This document shows positions 1 to 10,524 of a DNA stretch of 64,000 nt, piece after piece. Made by a program: the position numbers and the translations under genes. The notes beneath the pieces are model-generated. The model had not been told where the DNA came from, searched no databases, and saw only the letters and a list, made by a program, of their open reading frames with translations. How positions within the stretch are numbered: the first letter of the stretch is position 1; every line of letters starts with the position of its first letter. Source of the DNA: Limnoperna fortunei (taxonomy: Eukaryota; Mollusca; Bivalvia; Mytilida; Modiolidae); assembly GCA_944474755.1 (NCBI GenBank), contig OX104118.1:73425865-73489864 (forward strand), given 5' to 3'.

Positions 1-4
1 ATAC

Positions 5-125
5 CGACAATGTAGTCATACATTGTATTCACTTCTCTTTGTAGAGCCCTATCTTCACTGGGGGAATAATAATATACTGCCAACAAAATGCCAATTGCAA
101 TGTTAACTGCAATTATAGTGTACAT
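5..125 (-). CDS. Gene L: GMC oxidoreductase, coding exon 1 only (rest lies left of window)
   Basis: Read on the minus strand, an ATG at 125 opens 40 codons plus one base, ending at a GT donor (bases 4-3). The peptide starts with a hydrophobic segment (MYTIIAVNIAIGILLAVYYY) that looks like a signal peptide or signal anchor, then an acidic linker, then YDYIV, the start of the FAD-binding Rossmann strand of GMC oxidoreductases. The following GxGxxG would be in the next exon, outside the window. The exon is one codon shorter than the same exon in genes A, B and C (a Leu codon is missing in the hydrophobic stretch). A TTGCAG acceptor ends at 133, 7 nt before the ATG, so this is probably exon 2 of the transcript. 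Whether the remaining gene is intact cannot be seen. Confidence 0.85.
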
Positions 126-220
126 TCTAATTCTGCAATATAAAGAAATTAAATTTCAAATCTGCTTTTTCATACACATATAAGCTCATGAAACATTTAA
201 TTAGTATTTTTGGAGAATTG

Positions 221-301
221 TTTGTTTGTTTGTTTAAATGTTTTTTCAGCAATTTTCAGCTATATCAAGGCGTCCAGTTTTTATTAGGGGAGGAAGCTAG
301 A
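221..301 (-). repeat. 3' part of a SINE, shared with the flank of gene A
   Basis: A GTTT run, then TTTTCAGC, AGCTATATCAAGGCGTCCAG and TTTTTATTAGGGGAGGAAGC, is the reverse complement of the SINE 3' half seen complete at 62785-63051. The same remnant in the same orientation and at the same distance upstream of gene A lies at 19895-20166, so it was inserted before L and A separated. Confidence 0.7.
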
Positions 302-346
302 ATACTTTGACCATGTACACACTTTGTATTGTTATATTAAATATTG

Positions 347-580
347 TGGCCTCGGTGGCCGAATGGTCAAGGTAGTTCGTCTACTATTGATCACGTAGTC
401 TGTCAACACAGAGATTGTGGGTTCGATTCTCATTGCAGGCAGGGTCTATACGACTCCAATCTTAATTGCCAGTTTTCCTACCGCAGGTCGGGGGTTTCTC
501 CGGATACTCCGGCTTCCTCCCCAATAAAAACGACGCCATGATATAGCTGAAAAATTGTTGAAAGTGGCGTTAAATACCTC
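347..580 (+). mobile_element. tRNA-derived SINE with 8-bp target duplication
   Basis: The head carries a polymerase III A box (TGGCCGAATGG) and B box (GGTTCGATTC), followed by the non-tRNA body (CCTACCGCAGGTCGGGGG, CTCCGGCTTCCTC) and a tail with AAAGTGGCGTTAAA. It is flanked by AAATATTG at 339-346 and 581-588. The paralogous flank of gene A near 20900-20945 has the same surrounding sequence without the insertion, which acts as an empty site and fixes the element's ends. Confidence 0.85.
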
Positions 581-867
581 AAATATTGCTGTCAACATTG
601 TATTCTGTAATTGTGTGTAATGTGAGGAAGGGAGAGGACTGTTGTGTACAGTTCATTATTTTTACATTTTATTTTAACAACAGAAACACAATTTACAAGT
701 AATTTAAAAAACAAAACAAATCACACCGGAAGACATAGATAGATGCTATCAATCTTGGTAATATCTTACATCATGTTATTTTACATGTTACTTCAAAAAT
801 TCCAACATACTTCAAAAACAAATACATGTGTATATTATACCTATACTACCCCCATTGCACCCAGAAT

Positions 868-2770
868 CGTCAATTACAAACGTGTAATACAGGTTCTTTT
901 TATCAAAGACTTTAAAACCAAACCCCCCAACTGCTCTTGCCACCATTTCGCTTTCATATATAGTCCTTCAGGTCACATGATAACTGAACATCATAACATT
1001 ATTAACAATGAAAGGGTCCGCAATATGTTGTTAAAAGGACAAAATTAGCGTAAAACTAAATTTAATACATCAACTGGAATTATAACTTTTAATTATTGAT
1101 GGATTCAATATAGGACTGTGTCAGAAAATGGGCAAGCAAGATGACCAGATGGTTAATACATTGTCTCACTGAGGTTATTGATTCAAATGAGAAAAAGTCT
1201 AAGAAGGTCTATGAGTACCAAAGCATCATGAATCTTCAGAAATCTTGACGCTCTGTAAACTTTGTCCGACATTCCCGACACATATGTTGTTGTGCCAAGT
1301 AACATTCTTTTTATCTGCAGAAAACATACTATAGAGTGTTTAATTAATGGGTTAGGCATGGACAGTTCACTTGGCAATCCTATTTACACATTCACTGCGA
1401 GGAAGAGATTCTTGAAAATCACAAATCGGTATTGGTTTTCTTAGTCTCAAAATCAAAGTCAAAGATTAAGATATTTTCTTCTTGTAGCAAAACTACAGTA
1501 AAATCCATACAAACAGCGTTTTATAGCAGATCATCTAAGTGTACCAATAAAACACAATCGCAACTCCTGACCACTATTTTAACAACAATAAAAACGGGAC
1601 AAAAATAAAGTGACACTTTCTACTCCAGTAGTGGCATGAATGACATGTGGATATTAAAAAAAACAAAAGACATCTTGAGTTCTTTTTTCCAATGTAGTAG
1701 TATTAAAACATTTGATTTTTTCATAACCTAAACGACCATTCTATATATGCAGCCTAAAACCAGGCTTATGGTCTTATTAAGCTCTATTTAGCTTATTAAG
1801 AAAAAAGAGTTGAAATAAATATCTGGTTATTAGCCATGTCAGAACTTTCTTATTCATAAATGACTATAAATCAAATACTTCAAATACTGAAGACTTAATC
1901 TCTCAAATGTTAAATTTTCTGATGTTCTTCATGTTTAGAGGACATGTTTTTCAATGGAATTTTGGTATTCCAATGGGTAGAAGAAGAAAGAAAAGAGGTC
2001 AGACCTTTGATTTCACATTCCGCTATATTGATAATGTCTTGTCCCTCAACAATGCTAAATTTGTTGACTATTTGCGATCATTTTACCATAGAGACCTTGA
2101 AATTAAAAACACCACCAATACACTTAGGTCAGCCTCTTACATAAAACCTACTTCTAGAAATAGACTCGGGCAAACTACAAACTAGACTCTACGGCAAACG
2201 TGATGACTTCAACTTTCCAATCGTCAACTCCCCGTTTATCGACAGCAAGATTCCAGCAGCTCCAGTGGATGGCGTGTACATTTCACAACTTATACGTTAT
2301 GTTAGATCCTGCGATCCGTATTCCGATTTTTTATACCGATCACTGCTGCTGACTACCCAACTACTTATACAAAGTTTTGTTGTACCTAGGTTGATTTTTT
2401 CTCTCCAGAAGTTCTATGGTCGTCACTGTCACTTAATTGATTGTTATGGAAAATCAATCTTTCAAATACGATCGGTCATAGGTAGCGTCTCTTATTCCTA
2501 ATTTGTCTAGACATGACAATGAGTAACTCGACTGTTGTCTAATTAGAGGCGAGCACTTCTTACTCGTCCGGAGCACATTAGTGCACCCATGGTTTTTATT
2601 GAGTTTGGGTTACTGGTTATGTGTGTTTTGGTTTTTGTTTTGCGGTGTGTATGTTTGTCTACATTCGGATTTGTAACAGTCCCTTAACTTTTTGGTTCTT
2701 GTTGTTTTCTTTGCTATTTTTCTTATATTGAACATTAATAGTGATTATTATATGCGCACTAATAAGAAAT
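868..2770 (+). pseudogene. Decayed Penelope-like retroelement, copy a
   Basis: Conceptual translation in several frames gives pieces typical of a reverse transcriptase family common in molluscan and vertebrate genomes that I place with Penelope-like elements: NCSCHHFAFIYSPSGH near 930-975, a palm-region block YVVVPSNILFICRKH near 1282-1326, then GIPMG and FRYIDNVLSLNN near 1960-2050, and FLYRSLLLTTQLL near 2325-2370. The catalytic YIDD reads YIDN here, most of the fingers/palm between about 1450 and 1900 is unreadable, and the segment between GIPMG and the YIDN block is deleted. The conserved 3' tail (TTTGTCTACATTCGGATTTG) follows. Not functional. The Penelope assignment is from memory of the family and is less certain than the RT assignment. 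Confidence 0.7.
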
Positions 2771-5337
2771 AAATTTACTAGCAGTATAGTGCAGTCATGA
2801 ATGAGATAAAACGTTCTTACCTTCAGATTTAATATATATAGATTGAAGCTGTAAGATACGCGTGTACGTCCAGATGTCTGGTGTATAAGATCAGGAAAGA
2901 TATTTATAATTTAATAGCATTTTCATCTCGGAAATTCCATGTGGCGTTGATATTATAGAAACTGCACTGTGCACGTTTTTTTACAAGTTTGAAGGTCAGA
3001 AGCAAGTTGAATATACTGCCTACTTAATGTTGAACTCAACATAATCTACATGTAGATAAATTCACTATATCAATAAATGCAACCTATCATTATCCAATAT
3101 TACATAATGTATTAATAACTAATTCATGACGCATTAGTGGTCGTCTTTATTGAGCTGATATCGACGTTCATCAAACTGTGATTTATTAATTTCTTTCAAT
3201 TAAATATCATTTAAAAAACAATTCACAGAAATTAAAAAAAAGAATATTTTTATTGCTTACAAAAGATTCATTTGTACATGTTTTACTGTGGTAATAGTTA
3301 CCATCAAAATTACTACCTATTCACGTGTTTATATTCCTTCACTGTATATATAAAATATCGATATTTTCCAACCTCAAAAATTATATTCAGCTCGACTAGC
3401 GGCTGGGTGAATATCACATGTTATGTTGTTAAGAAAGCCGATAGCCACCTATATCAAAGTTGGTAATTGTATAATAATACTCTTCTTGAAACAACATTTA
3501 CCAATATTATTTTAAGAACCTTTTTTGTTTAAAAAAATCTGTTGCAAACTTTTTAACTGTTTAACATAACCGAAAATAATTATAGTGCTATTTATTGGCT
3601 TTTACTTAAAATCTATTTGCATGTAAGGGATTTCTTGTTTTATTACTGCTCAGAGCGCTGTGTCCGTTGAAGTGTATATAGCGCCGTTGAAGTATATATG
3701 GGGCCGGTAACTTATTAACCATAGAGACCTTGAAATTAAAGACACCACCAATACACTTAGGTCAGCCTCTTACATAAAACCTACTTCTAGAAATACACTC
3801 AGGAAAACTACAAACTAGACTCTACGGCAAATGTGATGACTTCAACTTTCCAATTGTCAACTCCCAGTTTGTCGACAGCAATATTCCAGCAGCTCCAGTG
3901 TATGGCGTGTACATTTCACAACTTATACGTTATTCTAGATCCTGCGTATTCCGATTTTCTATACCGATCACTGCTGTTGACTACCCAACTACTTAAACAA
4001 AGGTTTGTTGTACCTAGGTTGAGGTTATCTCTCCAGAAGTTCTATGGTCGTCACCGTGACTCAATTTATCGTTATGGAAAATCAATCTTTCAAATACGAT
4101 CGGTCATAGGTAGCGTCTCCTATTCCTAGATTTGAGTTTTTTCTAGACATGACAATGAGTAACTCGACGGTTTTCTAATTAGAGGCAGGCACTTCTTACT
4201 CGTCCGGAGCACCTTAGTGCACCCATGGTTTTTATTGAGTTTGGGTTACTGGTTTTGTGTGTTTTGGATTTTGTTTTGCGGTGTGTATGTTTGTCTACAT
4301 TCGGATTTGTAACTGTCCCTTGACTTTTTGGTTCTTGTTGTTTTCTTTGCTATTTTTCTTATATTGAACATTAATAGTGATTATTATATGCGCACTAATA
4401 AGAAATAAATTTACTAGCAGTATAGTACAGTCATGAATGAGATAAAACGTTCTTACCTTCAGATTTAATATATATAGATTGAAGCTGTAAGATACGCGTG
4501 TAGATCTGGTGTATAAGATCAGGAAAAATATTTATAATTTAATAGAATTTTCACCACGGAAATTCCATGTGGCGTTGATATTATAGAAACTGCACTGTGC
4601 ACGTTTTTTACAAGTTTAAAGGTCAGAAGCAAGTTGAATATGCTGCCTACTTAATGTTGAACTCAACATAATCTACATGTAGATAAATTCCCTATATTAA
4701 TAACTACAACCTATCATTATCCAATATTACATAATGTATTAATAACTAATTCATGGCGCATTAGTGGTCGTATTTTTTGAGCTGATATCGACTTTCATCA
4801 AACTGTGATTTATTAATTTCATTCAATTAAATATTTTTTTTTTAAATCACAGAAAATGAAAAACAAGAATATATTTTTATTGCTTACAAAAGATTCATTT
4901 ATACATGTTTTACTGTACCATCAAAATTACTACCTATTCACGTTTTCATATTCCTTCACTGTATATCTAAAATATCGATATTTTCCAACCTCAAACATTA
5001 TATTCAGCTCGTCTATCGGCTGGGTGAATATGACATTTTATGTTGTTAAGAAAGCTGATAGCGACCTATATCAAAGTTGGTAATTGTATAATAATACTCT
5101 TCTTGAAACAACATTTATCAATATTATTTTAAGAACCTTGTTTGTTTACAAAAAATCTGTTGAACACCCTTTTTAACTGTTTAACATAACCGAAAATAAT
5201 TATAGTGCTATGTATTGGCTTTTACTGAAAATCTATTTGCATATAAGGAATTTCTTGTTTTATTACTGCTAAGAGCGTTGTGTCCGTTGAATTGTATATA
5301 GCGCCGTTGAAGTATATATAGGGCCGGTAACTGATTA
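2085..5337. repeat. Tandem duplication, two units of about 1.63 kb
   Basis: Unit 1 (2085-3717) and unit 2 (3718-5337) start with the same ACCATAGAGACCTTGAAATT and end with the same GGGCCGGTAACT-A-TTA. Each holds the 3' end of the Penelope-like element, its tail, and about 1 kb of AT-rich sequence. Small substitutions and indels separate them. The related flank of gene A (about 23080-24190) has a single copy. The short ORFs inside (such as those near 3272 and 4856) are paired chance frames. Confidence 0.85.
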
Positions 5338-5976
5338 ACATTGTGTTTTAACTGATTTAAATTTAAAGATGAATTCGAACACATATACTAGTAAACAAAG
5401 CAAAAATTTATTGTTTTCTCTAAGGATATTTTAATAGTAACAACACTAAGATCAGTGTAGAGGTCAACAGGGCTTGTATGATTTAATCTTTACTAGAATA
5501 ATAGAATTATCAGCAGCTCTATTTTTCTTGTCTATAATAGTTAATAGAGATTTGTTTAGACAAAATGCAACATGAAGAAAACCTTAAACAGTTAATGCAA
5601 CCAGAAGAAAATTAATCTGTTGACATCGACAATTTCATTGTATTATTGTATGCTGTATGGTTTGCCCATAAGAGAAAATTTGATTTTTTTTATTAATCTG
5701 CCTCTTTCAGCTGGGTTATATACATTTAGATCCATAATCTGGCGATTGTATAATGATGATACTATCTGTTAATGCTTACCTAAAACTGTCAGCTGATGAC
5801 CCTTGTCACATAATGTTTATTTTATGCACATATAATAGTATGTATACGAAATCCAATTATTGTTATTATAGACCTAGTTATAATTAGCTTACTCGTTATA
5901 GCGAATAAGTGTAACGTGTTTTAATGGTTTGTGAAATAGATAACCCGTGTGCTCGAATCTCAATATATGAGCGCCG

Positions 5977-6153
5977 TCATACATAAAGGGACCGTAGCGG
6001 TATATAAAACGTTACAAGCTGCTGGCACCGCTCCCACAGGCGACAAATCGTGCTGCGGTGAACATTGAAATGTCTTCCAACCTCAGTCTGTGATTCACTG
6101 GCATGGAGTCGACCGATAGTGATGTTCCGGCTAGCAGCGTCTAACCTCGGCAT
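5977..6153 (-). pseudogene. Tc1/mariner-like transposase, N-terminal helix-turn-helix fragment
   Basis: The minus strand from an ATG at 6153 reads MPRLDAASRNITIGRLHA, then ESQTEVGRHFNVHRSTICRL. This matches the paired-type helix-turn-helix at the N terminus of Tc1-family transposases (the pattern RL...A.G.S...VAR.F.V..STI.RL). Recognisable similarity ends near 6015 (WERCQQ) and the frame stops at 5977-5979 after 58 residues. The second HTH and the DDE catalytic domain are absent, so it is a truncated relic. The DNA is more GC-rich than its surroundings, as expected for a transferred or once-selected coding segment. Confidence 0.75.
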
Positions 6154-7144
6154 AGCTCTTCCTCGTCAGGTGTAAATTAGACTTCTGCAAATTACCAATG
6201 AATTGCACGTTCAAAACAAACTGATCTTTTGCAAGCCTCTAGAATGTTCTACATGAGTAACAGGCTTTCACACGCTTGACTGAATTAAATAAAGTCATCG
6301 GTAAAATGTCATAAATGGTTTAAATGTAACCACCGATAATTATTCTCTCAGTTTGCCAATTTTACTATTTGTTTGCGTTTCTTTTTTGTGAGGGTATATA
6401 TGGATTCTAACACACATTGATAACGATATATATCTATTCAAGACAAGATGTTCAAATTTTTTAATTGCAGAACGTTTTACGGTTTAGATAAATACAATAA
6501 TTAATCGTGGTAACGGGGTAGAATGTTGTTTGATGAAAAATGACTATAGCAAGTTTTCCTAATGGATGCAACGGGATATTTTAATCAATGAGTTTTACTG
6601 AATTTTCAGAACAAGTTAAATTACTTTCAGAGAGACAGGAGACCCCAATCTACAGAAATGAAAAAAATCGGGATTAGTTTATATTTTTGCAGCATAAGTA
6701 TTTGTCTATAAGTTTTGAACGAATCAACATATCAATGTAATTCAAACGGAAGGGTTTTTCATGACTAGATTCTTTTTTAACTTTGATTTTAAATTGTGTT
6801 CAACTTGTAGAACCCAATGAAAGGCGGCTAATATTTTCCAGTTGAAAATTTAATAACAAATTCATAAATATATAACTTAATTCTTTTAAAAAAGCGCGAT
6901 CGTTGTTAACCTGAAATGTTTCGTTTGAATGTGACATATAGTGGAACTTCAACATTAAACGCAAATTATACAAACCACTGTCAAAAGTGATTTCTTTATT
7001 CCTATAGAAATTTTAATATAAATTTCGTTTAAATTTAACTAAATGGTATTTACTATCTGTGCTGCCACATTGATAGTACCAGTAGATATTTAAACACACG
7101 TATTTTTAACAAATAGGTAATCCAAATGACTGGATCATTCATTG

Positions 7145-7560
7145 GGTCCCAGTACTTAACCCGTGTAGCGTCCCGGGGCGTCCTCGGATGGCGAATGGGA
7201 GAGGCCTTCTCGTTGGAGTGTTGTCAGGTCATGGTGGGGAGAGCCTTGCCGCGGACCGTAGTTGGTGACGTGTTTCGAGAGTGTTACGCTCCTTGAACGA
7301 TGGTAACCCCTTTTCCGATTTCCAGAAGGAGTGGCTCGTTGCGGCGGCTGCAAGAGGATGAGTTGGCTACCCATTTCCATAACCCGTACTTTTCCAGGGG
7401 AGGTCAAAATCGTGTTCCCCATGTATCATCCCTTTTTCCCGTCGATTTATTGTTTTTACTTGTTCTTGTACTGAATATAGCTGAAATACTGCTCGCGGAA
7501 AGTAAAGCAACCAATCAATTAAAATCATTAATCCAAAGGTTAGCTAGATTTTCATGGAAG
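7145..7560 (+). repeat. GC-rich dispersed repeat with a SINE/LINE-like tail
   Basis: This block is clearly richer in GC than the flanks and ends with CTGAATATAGCTGAAATACTG followed by AAAGTAAAGCAACCAATCAA, which resembles the 3' tails of several molluscan retroposons (ATAGCTGAAAT... then a GTTAA/AAGCAAYCAATCAA tail). Both strands have an open frame of about 87 codons here, but neither looks like a known protein; I treat them as chance frames in a repeat. The family is not identified. Confidence 0.45.
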
Positions 7561-9275
7561 TAAAAAATAATACGACAGTTTCCTTTTGAAAAATAATCAT
7601 GCATTTTTTATCAATCAGATTTGACAATACTAAATTATGTATGCGCTTTCAAACCATATTGATACATTCTTTGTGGCCTTTTAAAATACATGTACATGTA
7701 ATTAGAAAGAAAGTGTTGTCTATTTCTTTTTGTGTAAATGTTTGTTGATTTCTTGTCTTTCGTTGAGTAATGTTTAAATCAATAAAATATGTATGTTCTA
7801 GTTTGAAACAGTCGAATAGATCCTCACAATATGAACGTGTATAACGACTTTATCCGCGGTATCAGTTTGAAATAATGGATTTTTAAGTACTTTATCAACG
7901 CAATGGCGGACGTTAAAGTAACGTTTTCATCATTATCAAAGTAAGTTTGATTGACATTTGATAAAAATGAGGCTGTTTTACAAGTTGTAGGATACTATCT
8001 TTAGTAGAACCCTACAGTTCTCGAAAACGAACAGTTTTTGTTGGATTCAACAGATGTTTTAGAAATAAATTTTGGCGCCGATTGTCTCGCTGAGACGTCA
8101 TGATAGTGTGACGTCGTTGTTTGTCAAACTGCATATATTTTTTTCTCTTTCTGTTAAAAAAAAATTAGACCTATTGTTAAAGATGTCATCATCCTATATA
8201 TGACGCAAACCAATTACTATTAATAATATAATAATAATACGCATCTTTTGTACTTTTGTGCAACTAACGGTTAGCAACACCTGTGTATATGACTTAGCAA
8301 CGTATTCGTAGATATGAAGATTTTAACACCTGAAGTGCACCAAGTACGCCCTGAGGATCTACTCTTTCATTATAATTTTGTATCACAAAAGAAAGATACT
8401 TCATATTTATATTTGAATACTGAAAGAATACTGAAAACAACTTAAGGTTTTTTTTACACATATGTGAATAGTATTTAAGGGTATGAGGCAGAGATTTGGG
8501 GTGTTCGTGATGCACCTCATTAGAGAATGTTAACTTTGACACGGAGTAAAAAGGCAAACTTCTAATGCCATGATGTATTATGAAGAAGGCCGATATCCAT
8601 TATGTTATGAGCGTATCTTTACAAAATATAAATTTTGGTTACAAATTTTGACAAGTAATGATTGTATATTACAATCATGTTACAAGGAGCAATTGTGTAA
8701 TAGGTCGATGTGTGACAACTTATAGTGTAAAATTGTTATATGATATAGGTGTACATGATATTTGAAATGATGAATGGGTTTTGAATGTAAAAGTATTGTA
8801 GACTATTAGTTCATGAAGTAAAGTAACGTATTTGTGATCAAGCTGAACAAGCGCTTAGAGACACATTAGATTTTTTCAAAATGTATATTTTAAGTTGTTA
8901 GGTTAAAATGTTGACTTGCAATTTCAATAACAAAAAAGTTTCCCCATTATCCTTCGTAAATGTATTACAAGAATACTATAATTTCGAATAATATGGTGTT
9001 AATCGCTTCAATAGAAACTGTATTATGTGTTCTTTAAATATATTACAAGACGATTTTCACTTTTTACAATCAATTATTTAGATTTACTTAAAAAGCTCAT
9101 TAACAAAATACTATCCGTATAGGTCGTCATCTTTAAAACTTATTCAATTATTGTCTGTAGAAAAAAGGTCAAATATTTATCTTATGCAATTTGAATACAA
9201 AAAACAATATTGTGTAAAAGAAACGATACACATATGTATACTGTATGCGGATATAATTTCTGACGTAAGTAAATG

Positions 9276-9488
9276 TCTTATCTCAACTTATATTGGCTTC
9301 CAGTTTTTATTAGGAGAGGAAGCCGGAGTACCCAGAGAGAACACCGGACCTTCAGTAAAAAAATGGCAATCCTTGTCAATTAAGATTAGAGTCAAGTACA
9401 CCTTGCCCGCAGTGAGACTTGGACCCGCAACCTCGGTGTTGATAGACGGTAGACGAACTACCTTAACCACTCGACTACCGAGGCCCCC
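9276..9488 (-). mobile_element. SINE copy (minus orientation)
   Basis: Reverse complement reads GGCCTCGGTAGTCGAGTGG (A box region), a mutated B box (GGGTCCAAGTC), then the body with CTCCGGCTTCCTCTCC and the end AAAAACTGGAAGCCAATATA. It is older than the 62785 copy judged by its mutated boxes. The open frame crossing it is incidental. Confidence 0.75.
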
Positions 9489-9686
9489 TTTTAAATCCTT
9501 TGAATCTTCTTACATGTATGTCCTTGTAACTCTCAAGAACTAATTATCACATTGTAACGTTTTGGTCTGCTTCTATCTTTTTGTTACTCCTCTGCAATTG
9601 TTTTATCTCTGTGTTACTCCATTTACTATCTGTAATTCTTTTGGTATCTTACCATCTCCTTGTACTTTTTTGATACCCAGAGGCTT

Positions 9687-9733
9687 TTAAGGTAGCCCTC
9701 TACTATGGATCACGTGCCCGTCAACACTGAGGC
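9687..9733 (+). repeat. Small SINE head fragment
   Basis: AAGGTAGCCCTCTACTATGG followed by ATCACGTG and GTCAACACTGAGG corresponds to the segment between the A and B boxes of the SINE; the rest is missing. Confidence 0.5.
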
Positions 9734-10007
9734 CAAAGGGGGGTTGAGCGCTACACTTCTTTCTACTAACGACAGAGAGGCAAATAGAGAATGATGACCT
9801 ATATGTACATGTATATGGCCTTTGGGATTTTTAGGTCTTTTCTAAACAAATTATTAATTTTGAAACATGATATTTTATCTCATTAACCAATCAATGTGGA
9901 TGTCTGGACTAATGTTTGTCTATTTAAAATAAAACAGCGATTCGTGTCTATTTTAAATTTGATAAGCCACAAAAACTAGAAAGAATAAGTAAGTAGTTAC
10001 TCCCTAT

Positions 10008-10370
10008 CTTTTAAGTCAATTGACAAAAGAGAAACAAAAATAAATTTAATTCAATTAACTCTAGAGAATAGGAAAGGAATTGAGCTCAATCCATTTAGTC
10101 AATTAACTCCAGAAAATAAAGACGTTAGCTAAAACCATTAAGTATAAATTTAATTCAATTAAGTCTACTTACTCGAGAGAATAGAAAAAGAAGTAGCTCA
10201 AAACACTTAATATTTTAACTCCATTACGTTTATCTTAACTCTGGGGAAAAAGAAGTTAGCTCTGTCCATTCAGGCTATTAACTACAGAGAATAGCCATAA
10301 GTTAGATTAATTTATAAGTTCAATTAAGCTCGGTCTATTAAGTCTATTAAATCAAGAAAACAAAGAAGTA
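10008..10370. repeat. Degenerate tandem repeat, units of roughly 50-65 bp
   Basis: The sequence CAATTAACTC(T/C)AGAGAATA, then A-rich GAAGTTAGCTC and CCATTAAG, recurs about six times with many substitutions and indels (near 10055, 10100, 10160, 10230, 10270 and 10330). It lies about 0.3 kb beyond the stop codon of gene A. Confidence 0.55.
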
Positions 10371-10518
10371 ATAACTACATATTTTGGTCAGCGGCTATAC
10401 ATTCCGTATTATAATCCAAACAAATTAGGATCCAACGCACGTACAGTGTATTGTATTAATATAGAAAATTGAAATATACTCAATATTTAATCGTACGATA
10501 GTAATGGTTTGAAGTACA

Positions 10519-10524
10519 TTTAAT
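10519..10524 (-). terminator. Possible polyadenylation signal of gene A (ATTAAA)
   Basis: ATTAAA on the minus strand, about 140 nt past the stop of gene A. Gene B has AATAAA signals at a similar distance from its stop. No AATAAA is present closer. Weak evidence. Confidence 0.3.

Noticed and set aside
347..430. tRNA gene suggested by A and B boxes
   Set aside because: The boxes are too far apart, no acceptor stem pairs, and the sequence continues into a SINE body found in many copies.
7156..7563. Overlapping 87-88 codon frames on both strands
   Set aside because: Both fall in the GC-rich dispersed repeat, where stop codons are rarer by composition; no known motifs.
9151..9543. 130-codon open frame
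   Set aside because: Its second half is an antisense SINE (9276-9488); no conserved protein features.
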